In this document: piece by piece, positions 5,999-13,000 of the stretch
How positions within the stretch are numbered: the stretch's first letter is position 1
Layout: the number at the start of each line of letters is the position of its first letter
Assembly (NCBI GenBank): GCA_946887295.1
Contig: CAMPKP010000100.1
Location: forward strand, 1 to 13,000
Origin: an uncultured Gemmatimonadota bacterium
Lineage (GTDB): Bacteria > Gemmatimonadota > Gemmatimonadetes > Gemmatimonadales > GWC2-71-9
Reading direction: 5' to 3'
DNA: 13,000 nt
The notes under the pieces: generated by a model
What the model was told of the DNA's origin: nothing
The model's input: the letters and a program-made list of their open reading frames with translations, nothing else
The model's database searches: none
Program-made: the position numbers and the translations under genes

Positions 5999-8900
5999 GA
6001 AGCCGACGTTGATCCGCGCGGTCCAGTACTGGACCTGCGGCTGCGACTCGAAGTCGCTGGTCGAGAAGTTGGACTGCGCGAAGGCGTTGATCTCGGGATC
6101 CACGCCGCTGTAGTCCGTGATGGTCCAGAGGTTCCGTCCGGCGAGCGTCAGGCTCAGCCGGCTGGCGCGGAAGCTCCGGGCCCACTTGTCGGGGGCGAAC
6201 AGGGTGAGGGACAGCTCGCGCAGCTTGATGAACCAGGCGGGCTCGTAGTAGCCCCACTCGGTGGCCTCGTTGACCACCGCCTGGGCGTTGGCCTGCTCCT
6301 CCAGCGGCGCGGTGCGGTCGTTCAGGCCGCGGCAGTTGAAGACCGGCGTGCAGCGGAACGACTCGATCGCGTTGTCGAGGTAATGGCCGCCGCGATAGTC
6401 GAACTGGGTGCCGATCCGGACCGAGCCTCCGAAGAGGGTGAGGGCGCTGTTGAGCGAGGCCTCCTTGTTGGGCAGGGCGCGGCCGCGGAAGACCGCCTCG
6501 TCGCCCACCGAGATCTCGTCGGCGGCGATGATGCCGTCGCCGTTGGCGTCGCCGAAGCCGGTGATCGGGCGGGCCCAGTACCCGCCGAGCGGGTAGCCCT
6601 CGACGTGCCGCTGGAGTCCGAAGGCGAAGATGATCGGCTCGACCCCCTCGCCCAGCTCCACGAGGTTGTTGTCGTACACCGAGCCGCTGATCGACAGGTC
6701 CCAGGCCATGCTCTTGCCGTCGATGATCCGGGTGTTGATCGCCAGCTCGGCGCCGTAGTTCTTGATCTCGCCGAGATTGAAGAACTGGGTCTCGGAGGCG
6801 CCCAGGTCGGGCGAGACGTTCCGCTCGATCAGGGCGTCGCGGGTGTTCTTGTTGAAGTAGGTGAACTCGACGCTCACCCGCTCGCTGAACATCGAGGCGT
6901 CGAACCCCAGCTCGATCTCCCGGCTCCGCTCCGGCTTGAGGCCGGGGTTGCCCAGGTTGGCGAAGCTGACGCCGGTGCCGGCCTCGCCGCCGCGCTTGCC
7001 GGCGACGGGGGAGTAGTAGCGCAGGGCGTCCGTCGTCCCGGGCTGCTGGCCGGAGACGCCGAGCGCCCCCCGGACCCGGAAGGTGCTGAGCCACGACCGG
7101 CTGCCGAAGAACGGCTCGTCCGACACCAGCCAGGAGACGCTCGCCTTGGGATAGATCGTGGCATCGAAGTTCCGGCCGAAGGCGCTGTTGTCGTCGAACC
7201 GCAGGGCGCCGGTCACGAACAGACGCTCCTTGAGGCCGAACTCCTGCTCCACGTAGGTGCCGAGGGAGCGCGACTCGATGGTCTCCTCCCGGGCGGTGGT
7301 GACGCCGGCGCCGCTGATCGTCTCGGAGCCGGCCGGCAGGATCCGGCCGGTGGCGAACGTGCCGCTCACCAGGTCGCGGTAGAACTGGCCGCCGACCGAG
7401 GTCTTCGAGGCCAGGCTCGGGGTGAGCCTGAAGCGGGCAGTCGCGGCCAGGTCCACCGAGGTCTGGGTGGTCTGGAACCGGTTGTCGCTTCGCGCCCCGA
7501 GGCGGTTCTGGAGGTAGTCCGCGACCTGGCCGGTGGGGAAGAACTGGATGTCGGTCCGGTTGGTCACGTCGTAGCCCAGGGTCGCCCGGGTGGTCAGCCA
7601 CGAGCTGGGCCGCCAGTTCCCGGTGAGTCCGCCGATGAACCGCTCGGTCCCCTGGTTGGCCAGCTCGGCGAAGAGCTCGGCCGGGGTGAAGAACCAGCCC
7701 CGATTCATGTCGAACGGAACCCCGCTCGCCTCGGCGCTGCCGGTGATGGTGAGAAAGCTGTTGTCGTTCTCCACGAAGCGGGTGTCGCTGGAGGTGTACC
7801 CGATGTTCGCCTGGATATCCGCGTTGGCATGGACGTTGGCCCCGACGTTGGCCCGGAGGCTCACCCGCTCCAGGGCGTTGGGCCGGATCTGGTTGTCGGG
7901 CACGAAGCCGCGGTCCGCCCGGATCGAGTCCTCCTCGAACCGGGGCAGCCGGTAGACCCCGTCCTCCTTCTCGTAGTCGCCCGACACGTAATACGTGAGC
8001 AGCTCGTTCCCGCCCGAGACGTTGGCCCCGTACTGCTGCCGCAGGCCGGCCTTGAGCGGACTGGTGAAGGGATCGTCGAGCGGGGAGAACCGGCTCACCG
8101 AGTCCTGGGCGCAGAACCCGTCCATCTCGAACTGGAGGGTGCAGAAGCCGTCGAAGTCGGGATTGTCGGCGTCCCGGCCGTTGTAGTTGATGGGGTACGT
8201 GTTCTGGTCGGTGACCGCGCCCATCTCGCTGTAGAGATTCCACCGCGCCTTGCCCGCGCGGCCCCGCTTGGTGGTGATCCGGACCACCCCGTTGGAGGCC
8301 TGGATCCCGTACAGCGTCGCCGCCGCGGGGCCCTTCACGATCTCGATGGTCTCGATGTCCTCGGGATTGAGGTCGTTGATGCGGGACGGCCCCGCGCCGA
8401 CTCCCTGGCCGAACCCGCCGATGTCGAGGCTGCTCGAGGTGGGATTGCTCTCCATCCGGATGCCGTCGATGTAGTAGAGCGGCTCGTTGGAGAGGGAGAC
8501 GCTGTTGGAGCCGCGGATCCGGATCCGGGTGCCGGTGCCGGTGGTGCCGCCGCTCTTCTGCACCTGCACGCCCGCCGCGCGGCCGGAGAGCAGGTTGCCG
8601 AACTCGGCGATGGGCGACTCTTCGGCCACCCGGGCCGCGTCGATGGTCGAGACCGCGTTGGCCACCTCGAGCTTCCGCTGCTCGCCGGTGGCGGTGGTGA
8701 CGATCTCGTCGAGCTGGACCGGGGCGCCCTCCAGCCCGAAGTCGAGCGCGACGGCCTCGCCCGGGGCGACGCTGGCGCTGTCGGTAGCCGGGCGGTAGCC
8801 GAGCCGGAGCACGCGCACGGCGTAGCTGCCGGGCGCGACGTTGCGGAAGAGGTAGCGACCTTCCTGATTGGTCGCCTCGATGCGGTTGGGGCCGATCAGC

Positions 8901-9058
8901 ATGACCCGGGCGGCCTCGAGCGGCTGCCCGGTCGACCGATCGGTCACGACGCCGCCGACCGAGCTCTGCTGCGCCTCCGCGAGGGACACCGACGCCAGCG
9001 CCAGGGCGCTCACCCACGCGCCCCGGCGCAGCAGCCACCGACACATGCCAGCTTTCAT
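5996..9058 (-). CDS. SusC/RagA-type TonB-dependent outer-membrane receptor
   Basis: The 1020-residue protein (counted from Met at 9058) has a signal peptide (about 1-30, ending AEAQQ). A carboxypeptidase-regulatory-like beta-sandwich follows (about 33-112, VGGVVTDRSTGQPLEAARV). Then come a TonB-box-like LDEIVTTATG (116-125) and a plug domain with the SusC signature VKGPAAATLYG (241-251) ending in VRITTKRG. The remainder is a 22-strand-type beta-barrel ending in ...INVGF, with the usual terminal Phe. A DANGDGIIAADE loop near residue 830 is typical of SusC extracellular loops. It imports a ligand captured by the downstream SusD protein, using TonB/ExbBD energy. Start: AGGAG (9068-9072) touches the first ATG at 9067 but is nine bases from the ATG at 9058, so the latter is preferred. 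No TonB, ExbB or regulator gene is adjacent. Confidence 0.92.
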   Translation of the reverse strand: MKAGMCRWLLRRGAWVSALALASVSLAEAQQSSVGGVVTDRSTGQPLEAARVMLIGPNRIEATNQEGRYLFRNVAPGSYAVRVLRLGYRPATDSASVAPGEAVALDFGLEGAPVQLDEIVTTATGEQRKLEVANAVSTIDAARVAEESPIAEFGNLLSGRAAGVQVQKSGGTTGTGTRIRIRGSNSVSLSNEPLYYIDGIRMESNPTSSSLDIGGFGQGVGAGPSRINDLNPEDIETIEIVKGPAAATLYGIQASNGVVRITTKRGRAGKARWNLYSEMGAVTDQNTYPINYNGRDADNPDFDGFCTLQFEMDGFCAQDSVSRFSPLDDPFTSPLKAGLRQQYGANVSGGNELLTYYVSGDYEKEDGVYRLPRFEEDSIRADRGFVPDNQIRPNALERVSLRANVGANVHANADIQANIGYTSSDTRFVENDNSFLTITGSAEASGVPFDMNRGWFFTPAELFAELANQGTERFIGGLTGNWRPSSWLTTRATLGYDVTNRTDIQFFPTGQVADYLQNRLGARSDNRFQTTQTSVDLAATARFRLTPSLASKTSVGGQFYRDLVSGTFATGRILPAGSETISGAGVTTAREETIESRSLGTYVEQEFGLKERLFVTGALRFDDNSAFGRNFDATIYPKASVSWLVSDEPFFGSRSWLSTFRVRGALGVSGQQPGTTDALRYYSPVAGKRGGEAGTGVSFANLGNPGLKPERSREIELGFDASMFSERVSVEFTYFNKNTRDALIERNVSPDLGASETQFFNLGEIKNYGAELAINTRIIDGKSMAWDLSISGSVYDNNLVELGEGVEPIIFAFGLQRHVEGYPLGGYWARPITGFGDANGDGIIAADEISVGDEAVFRGRALPNKEASLNSALTLFGGSVRIGTQFDYRGGHYLDNAIESFRCTPVFNCRGLNDRTAPLEEQANAQAVVNEATEWGYYEPAWFIKLRELSLTLFAPDKWARSFRASRLSLTLAGRNLWTITDYSGVDPEINAFAQSNFSTSDFESQPQVQYWTARINVGF

Positions 9059-9067
9059 AGGAGCCAT

Positions 9068-9072
9068 CTCCT
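9068..9072 (-). promoter_or_regulatory. Shine-Dalgarno deciding the SusC-type receptor start
   Basis: AGGAG on the - strand abuts the ATG at 9067 (zero spacing, unfavourable). It stands nine bases from the in-frame ATG at 9058, which is therefore the likelier start. The difference is three residues. Confidence 0.6.
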
Positions 9073-9096
9073 GTCGGACGAGACTGCCCGGCGGCT

Positions 9097-9123
9097 TCGG
9101 CGGAAACGTCGCGGTTCCGCCGA
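9097..9123 (-). other. hairpin in the 5' leader of the SusC-type gene
   Basis: TCGGCGGAA (9097-9105) and TTCCGCCGA (9115-9123) form a perfect 9-bp stem with a 9-base loop, about 25 bases upstream of the Shine-Dalgarno. It would be part of the receptor mRNA leader and could influence stability or ribosome access. No known riboswitch pattern is recognised. Confidence 0.45.
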
Positions 9124-9157
9124 CGAGGGGGGCAGCACTGGGATGGGAGTGCCACGC

Positions 9158-9186
9158 AATGTGCTAGACGCCGGGAAGAATGTCTA
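9158..9186 (-). promoter_or_regulatory. possible promoter of the SusC-SusD operon
   Basis: On the - strand, TAGACA (9186-9181, five of six matches to TTGACA) is followed after 17 bases by CACATT (9163-9158, three of six matches to TATAAT). The -10 match is poor. It overlaps the direct repeats of this region, so transcription may depend on the factor that binds them. Confidence 0.25.
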
Positions 9187-9198
9187 GACGCACCGGGA
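9164..9198. repeat. direct repeat pair in the divergent receptor promoter region
   Basis: CTAGACG-CCGGGA at 9164-9176 recurs as CTAGACG-CA-CCGGGA at 9184-9198. The starts are 20 bp apart, close to two helical turns, so both copies face the same side of the DNA. The second copy lies within the palindrome GTCTAGAC (9182-9189). The pair is immediately upstream of the + strand -35 element and overlaps the putative - strand promoter. Confidence 0.7.
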
Positions 9199-9203
9199 GC
9201 GGC

Positions 9204-9232
9204 TTGACGATGATTCCGCCGCCCGGTATCTA
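9204..9232 (+). promoter_or_regulatory. sigma-70-type promoter of the second TonB receptor
   Basis: TTGACG at 9204-9209 (five of six matches to consensus) is followed by exactly 17 bases and TATCTA at 9227-9232. Transcription would start near 9239, giving a leader of about 48 bases to the ATG at 9287. Confidence 0.65.
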
Positions 9233-9286
9233 GGAGCGGGGCCGCGTCCGCCCCTTCGCTCCCTCAACACGACATACGGAGGCCCA

Positions 9287-12094
9287 ATGGTGCGACGCAT
9301 CGTAGGGGTGATCGCGGGGCTGCTGCTGGCCGCTGCGACGGCCGTGCCGCTCAGCGCGCAGGGCGGCACGATCCGGGGTACCGTCTCCGACAGCGCGGGC
9401 ACCGGGCTCGCCAACGCCGCGGTCAGCGTCGAGGGCACCACGCTCCGATCGACCTCGGGATCGGGCGGCGCCTACGAGATCCGCGGCGTGCCGGCCGGCC
9501 CCCGCACGGTGCGGGTCCGGCTCATCGGCTACCGCTCGGCGACCGAGCCGGTGGACGTGGTCGGGGGGGATGCGGTCACCCGGGACTTCACCCTGACGCG
9601 GAGCGCGGTGCAGCTGGCGCCGATCGACGTGGTGGTCGGCTCCCGCGCCCGGCACACCGCGGAGGAGGAGCTGGCGGTGCCGGTGGACATATACCCCGCC
9701 GAGGAGCTGCAGCGGCAGGGCACCACCGAGACCAGCATCATCCTCCAGTCGGTCTCGCCCTCGGTCAACTTTCCGCGGCAGAGCGTCACCGACGCCGGCG
9801 ACATCGTCCGGCCCTTCACCCTGCGGGGGCTGAGCCCCGACCACACCCTGGTGCTGCTGAACGGGTGGCGCCGGCATCAGACCGCGGTGGTGAACACCTT
9901 CAACTACGGCATGCCGGCGGGCTCGAGCGGCGTGGACCTCAACACCCTGCCGGCGAGCGCGCTGGACCGGATCGAGGTGCTGCGGGACGGCGCGTCGGCC
10001 CAGTACGGCTCCGACGCGATCGCGGGCGTGGTGAACCTGGTGCTCAAGGACGGCGCCTTCTCCCCGTTCATCAACGGTGACGCGGGCCGCTACACCACCG
10101 ACGACTACAAGGACGACGGGACCACGGTCAACGTGAACGGCGGCTGGGGCATCGGCATCGGCCGGGGCTCGCTCGGGGTGTTCGGCGAGTTCCGCGACCG
10201 GCAGCCGACCAATCGCGCGTGGGCCGACGTCTTCGAGGACGCGGGAACCGGGGTGCCGGACTCGATCGACACCAGCAACGGGCAGGTGATCGACAAGCGC
10301 AACCCGGTTCCCCAGCCCAACCACCACTGGGGCGACGGGCTGGAGAAGGACGTGCTGACGTTCGCGAACTTCCGCATGCCGCTCAACGACGAGGGCACCA
10401 CCGAGATCTACAGCTTCGGAGGGTACGCCCACCGGGACGGCACCGGCAACGCCTTCCGGCGCTACGCCGGCAACGCCCGCAACTGGCGCGAGATCTTCCC
10501 GCTGGGCTATCTGCCCACCTTCAGCGGCACCGCCACCGACTACTCGGCGACGGGGGGCGTCCGCGGCGTGGTCTCGGGCTGGAGCTACGACGTCGGCGCG
10601 GAGCTGGGGCACAGCGGGTTCGACTACAACATGACGACCACCCTCAACGCCTCGCTGGGTCCCTGTCTCGCCGTGGCCTGCGCGCCGGGCGCGGACGGCC
10701 TCCTCGGCACCGCCGACGACCCCGGGATCCCGAACCGGACCGAGTTCTTCTCCGGGCGGCTGCTGCGCCGGGAGTTCATCGCCGCGGTCAACGTGGCGCG
10801 GCCCGTGGAGGTGGGCCTGCCGGCGCCCCTGAACCTGGCGTTCGGCGCCGCGTTCCGGCGGGAGAGCTACAAGATCCGCGAGGGCGAGCCGGCCTCGTGG
10901 GTGAACGGCTTCCACCTCGACCAGGACAGCACCGCCCCGGCGCCCGCGGGCTCCTCGGGCTTCCCGGGGTTCACGCCCGACAACGCGAGCGAGCGGGACC
11001 GGAACAACTTCGGGCTCTATGCGGACGCCGAGACCGACCTCACGCCGAAGCTGCTCGCCAACGTGGCGGCGCGCTTCGAGTCCTACAACGACTTCGGCGA
11101 GAAGGTGTCGGGCAAGGTGGCGCTCCGGTACCAGCCCTCGCGGCGCCTCGTGCTCCGCGCGGCGGGCGGCACGGGCTTCCGCGCCCCGGGGCTGAGCCAG
11201 GTGGCGTTCAGCAAGGTGGTCACCAACGTCATCGCCGACCAGTTCGTGGAGGTGGGCGTCTTCCCCGTGGACCATCCGGCCGCGCTCGCGCTGGGAGCCG
11301 TGCCGCTGACCGAGGAGACCTCGCTCAACTTCAGCGCCGGGCTCGCCTTCACGCCGGTGGACAACCTCACCGTCACGGCCGACTACTTCCACATCCGGAT
11401 CGACGACCGCATCATCCTCGGTGCCACCTTCGACGAGGACGTCGAGCGGGGGCTGCTCGCGGCTGCCGGCTTCGGCGACATCGGAGGGGTCCAGTATTTC
11501 ACCAATGGACTGGATACCCGGACCCAGGGGGTGGACCTCACCGGCAGCCTTCGAGTGCCCGCCGGCGCGAGCGGCACGCTCGATCTCAACGCCTCGCTCA
11601 ACTTCACCAAGAACGACATCGTCCGCCTGGACTCCATTCCCGCCCTGCTGCGCGCCGCGGGCTCGACGGAGCCGGGACTGCTCGACACCGTGTCGGTGAT
11701 CGCCATCGAGGACGAGCGGCCCGACTGGCGGGCCACGATGCAGGGCAACTACACCATCGGACGGCTGAGCGCGCTGGGCCGGTTCTCCTACTACGGCGGG
11801 TTCTCCTCGGCCCAGCCCGGCTTCTGCGATCTCTGCCGGGAGAACTACGGCGGCAAGGGGCTGGTGGACGCCGAGCTGGGCTACCAGTTCAATCTCGTCA
11901 AGCTGGCGCTGGGCGTGCGCAACCTGTTCGACACCTACCCCGATCAGCCGAGCTCGGACCGCGACACCGGTCTGGGGGGAACGTCGGCCGAGTTCAACAA
12001 CAACTTCGGCACCTTCCCCTGGGCGGCGGCGTCGCCGTTCGGATACAACGGGCGGTTCGCGTACGCTCGGACGGAGATCCAGCTGGACTGGTAG
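9287..12094 (+). CDS. TonB-dependent receptor with N-terminal regulatory-like domain
   Basis: The 935-residue outer-membrane receptor has a signal peptide (1-25, ending PLSAQ). A carboxypeptidase-regulatory-like domain follows (about 27-104, GTVSDSAGTGLANAAVSVEG), then a TonB-box-like APIDVVVG (111-118) and a plug (about 120-256) with LRGLSPDHTLVLLNG and the hallmark LRDGASAQYGSDAIAGVVN. The rest is beta-barrel ending in Trp. The plug resembles the iron-complex/vitamin-type (FecA/CirA-like) receptors, not SusC: the SusC plug signature is absent and no SusD partner adjoins it. Two close Cys pairs (460/465 and CDLC at 847-850) probably form disulfides in outer loops. A GLLGTADDPG stretch after the first pair looks like an acidic ion-binding loop. 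GGAGG at 9278-9282 is four bases before the ATG. The gene is transcribed divergently from the SusC-SusD operon. The substrate is unknown. Confidence 0.9.
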   Translation: MVRRIVGVIAGLLLAAATAVPLSAQGGTIRGTVSDSAGTGLANAAVSVEGTTLRSTSGSGGAYEIRGVPAGPRTVRVRLIGYRSATEPVDVVGGDAVTRDFTLTRSAVQLAPIDVVVGSRARHTAEEELAVPVDIYPAEELQRQGTTETSIILQSVSPSVNFPRQSVTDAGDIVRPFTLRGLSPDHTLVLLNGWRRHQTAVVNTFNYGMPAGSSGVDLNTLPASALDRIEVLRDGASAQYGSDAIAGVVNLVLKDGAFSPFINGDAGRYTTDDYKDDGTTVNVNGGWGIGIGRGSLGVFGEFRDRQPTNRAWADVFEDAGTGVPDSIDTSNGQVIDKRNPVPQPNHHWGDGLEKDVLTFANFRMPLNDEGTTEIYSFGGYAHRDGTGNAFRRYAGNARNWREIFPLGYLPTFSGTATDYSATGGVRGVVSGWSYDVGAELGHSGFDYNMTTTLNASLGPCLAVACAPGADGLLGTADDPGIPNRTEFFSGRLLRREFIAAVNVARPVEVGLPAPLNLAFGAAFRRESYKIREGEPASWVNGFHLDQDSTAPAPAGSSGFPGFTPDNASERDRNNFGLYADAETDLTPKLLANVAARFESYNDFGEKVSGKVALRYQPSRRLVLRAAGGTGFRAPGLSQVAFSKVVTNVIADQFVEVGVFPVDHPAALALGAVPLTEETSLNFSAGLAFTPVDNLTVTADYFHIRIDDRIILGATFDEDVERGLLAAAGFGDIGGVQYFTNGLDTRTQGVDLTGSLRVPAGASGTLDLNASLNFTKNDIVRLDSIPALLRAAGSTEPGLLDTVSVIAIEDERPDWRATMQGNYTIGRLSALGRFSYYGGFSSAQPGFCDLCRENYGGKGLVDAELGYQFNLVKLALGVRNLFDTYPDQPSSDRDTGLGGTSAEFNNNFGTFPWAAASPFGYNGRFAYARTEIQLDW

Positions 12095-12132
12095 GAGACA
12101 CCGGGCGGAAGCAGGAGACGACCGGGCGGAAG
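12094..12132. repeat. short direct repeat after the receptor gene
   Basis: GGAGAC followed by CCGGGCGGAAG occurs at 12094-12111 and again at 12114-12132, differing by one extra base between the two parts. Further CGGAAG and GGGCGG copies follow up to 12150. It is a purine-rich, slippage-like tract beginning at the stop codon, with no evident function. Confidence 0.65.
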
Positions 12133-12141
12133 GCGGAAGCG

Positions 12142-12177
12142 GAGGGCGGAGGGCGTGCCGGCACGCTCTCCGCCCTC
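12142..12177 (+). terminator. 36-nt inverted repeat, probable transcription end of the receptor gene
   Basis: Bases 12142-12159 pair with 12160-12177 over 18 positions with a single G-U pair and no spacer beyond a minimal CCGG turn. It starts 47 bases after the receptor stop. No T-run follows on either strand, so it is not a textbook intrinsic terminator. It could act in both orientations or protect the mRNA 3' end. A weaker CGGTG/CACCG hairpin follows at 12183-12195. Confidence 0.55.
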
Positions 12178-12237
12178 GCGCACGGTGCCCCACCGCTCCG
12201 TGCATCCGTCGTTTGTGAAACACCGTTCCAAAGATCC

Positions 12238-12267
12238 CTGGCAGGAACCGCGGCCCCGCGGTAAGAT
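12238..12267 (+). promoter_or_regulatory. promoter with palindromic operator in its spacer
   Basis: CTGGCA (12238-12243) and TAAGAT (12262-12267) are 18 bases apart. Between them is a perfect palindrome, ACCGCGG-CC-CCGCGGT (12247-12262), whose last base is the first base of the -10. A dyad inside the spacer is the arrangement used by MerR-family regulators, although their spacers are usually 19-20 bp. Transcription would start near 12274, about 20 bases before the oxidoreductase ATG. Confidence 0.5.
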
Positions 12268-12294
12268 TCCGGCACTCACAACCCGACCAAGTCC

Positions 12295-13000
12295 ATGTCA
12301 GTCAAGTACGATCTGATCGTGATCGGCGGGGGCCACAACGGCCTCGTGACCGCCGCCTATGCGGCCCGCAAGGGGCTCAAGGTGCTGGTGCTGGAGCGCC
12401 GCGACGTGCTCGGCGGGGCCTGCGTCACCGAGGAGGTGTGGCCCGGCTACAAGGTCTCCACCGCGGCCTACGTCAACAGCCTGCTCCGGCCCGAGATCAT
12501 CCGCGACCTGGAGCTCAAGCGGCACGGCTTCGAGATGCTGCCGCGGAGTCCCTCGTCGTTCACGCCGTTTCCCGACGGGCGCTCGCTCCTGCTGGGCCCC
12601 GACAAGGCGATGACCCATCGCGAGGTGTCGAAGTTCTCCGCCAGGGACGCGGAGGCGCTGCCGAAGTACGAGGCCATGCTGGAGCGGGTGGCCGACTTCC
12701 TCGAGCCGACCCTGACGATGACGCCGCCCAATCCCTGGTCCCTCCGGCCGGGGAACCTGGCCCAGCTCGCCAGGCTGGGGCTCGGCTTCCTCAAGCTGGG
12801 GCACGACGGGCAGAAGGCGGTCGAGATCCTCGCCGGAGCGGCCACGCCGATCCTCGACCGGTGGTTCGAGTCGGAGCAGCTCAAGGTGACGCTGGCGACC
12901 GACGCCATCATCGGCGCCATGGCCTCTCCCTCGATGCCCGGCACGGCCTACGTGCTCTTCCATCACGTGATGGGCGAGTGCGACGGGGTCCGCGGTGTCT
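12295..13000 (+). CDS. PYROXD2-like FAD-dependent oxidoreductase, N-terminal part
   Basis: The frame from ATG 12295 is open to the window edge (235 residues). It starts with a Rossmann FAD-binding motif: IGGGHNG at 10-16 and an acidic residue, Glu34, at the end of the second strand in VLVLERR. LGGACVTEE (39-47) follows, as in phytoene-desaturase-type flavoproteins. The segments LLRPEIIRDLELKRHG, DRWFESEQLKVTLATDAIIG and GTAYVLFHHVMG closely resemble what I recall of PYROXD2 and its bacterial relatives, which are about 550-580 residues long. The reaction is unknown for most members; carotenoid desaturation is not implied. No Shine-Dalgarno is visible before the ATG, and the likely leader is only about 20 bases. 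The gene has its own promoter and is separated from the receptor by a terminator-like inverted repeat, so it is probably unrelated to transport. Confidence 0.88.
   Translation, partial: MSVKYDLIVIGGGHNGLVTAAYAARKGLKVLVLERRDVLGGACVTEEVWPGYKVSTAAYVNSLLRPEIIRDLELKRHGFEMLPRSPSSFTPFPDGRSLLLGPDKAMTHREVSKFSARDAEALPKYEAMLERVADFLEPTLTMTPPNPWSLRPGNLAQLARLGLGFLKLGHDGQKAVEILAGAATPILDRWFESEQLKVTLATDAIIGAMASPSMPGTAYVLFHHVMGECDGVRGV

Noticed and set aside
5660..9187. 1175-residue open frame on the + strand opposite the SusC-SusD operon
   Set aside because: It is a shadow of two clear genes, low-complexity Val/Gly/Glu/Arg-rich, with no family motif and no ribosome site.
9230..12223. 997-residue open frame on the - strand opposite the second receptor
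   Set aside because: It is an antisense shadow of a receptor with signal peptide, plug and barrel features. Composition is typical of reverse-strand reading of GC-rich genes.
1..13000. Mobile elements, tRNA or rRNA genes, defence or toxin systems
   Set aside because: No transposase or integrase motif, terminal inverted repeats, tRNA-like cloverleaf or rRNA segment was seen by eye. The gene content is transport and hydrolysis.

Overview
The window is uniformly GC-rich DNA from a bacterium with an outer membrane. It carries an adjacent SusC/SusD pair, a second TonB-dependent receptor, and three short or medium lipoproteins with Cys-containing signal peptides. SusC/SusD pairs point to Bacteroidota-like lineages. 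The very high GC, the large stop-free antisense frames and the style of the small lipoproteins fit Gemmatimonadota (or a similar high-GC soil phylum) better. This placement is inference from composition and gene content. No RNA gene, insertion sequence, prophage or CRISPR array is visible.

Layout: (1) 1-136 is the tail of an upstream + strand gene followed by two hairpins, the second with a T-run (intrinsic terminator). (2) 137-458 is non-coding and ends in a three-copy 23-bp tandem repeat directly before a small acidic lipoprotein gene (459-719). (3) 841-4617 is a tight + strand operon: secreted metal-dependent amidohydrolase, secreted S9 prolyl-oligopeptidase-type serine peptidase, and a small lipoprotein of unknown function. 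Each gap is 12 bp and each gene has its own Shine-Dalgarno. (4) On the - strand, converging on that operon with 18 bp between stop codons, are a SusC/RagA-type receptor (5996-9058) and its SusD-like lipoprotein (4636-5982). They are translationally coupled. (5) A 228-bp divergent promoter region holds a good TTGACG-N17-TATCTA promoter and a pair of direct repeats 20 bp apart. (6) A second, non-SusC TonB-dependent receptor (9287-12094, +) is followed by a near-perfect 36-nt inverted repeat. (7) A PYROXD2-like FAD oxidoreductase starts at 12295 and runs off the window. Its promoter has a perfect palindrome between the -35 and -10 elements.

A reasonable reading is nutrient scavenging. Two secreted hydrolases of peptidase-type families lie next to a SusCD importer, with a second TonB-dependent importer divergent from it. 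No glycosidase, sulfatase or hybrid two-component regulator is present, so this is not a classical polysaccharide utilisation locus, and peptide uptake (RagAB-like) is a plausible but unproven role. I saw no defence, toxin, secretion or biosynthetic system. The most interesting signals are small-scale: the repeated operator-like elements at three promoters, the 14-residue repeats in the small lipoprotein, and unusual start-codon arrangements.
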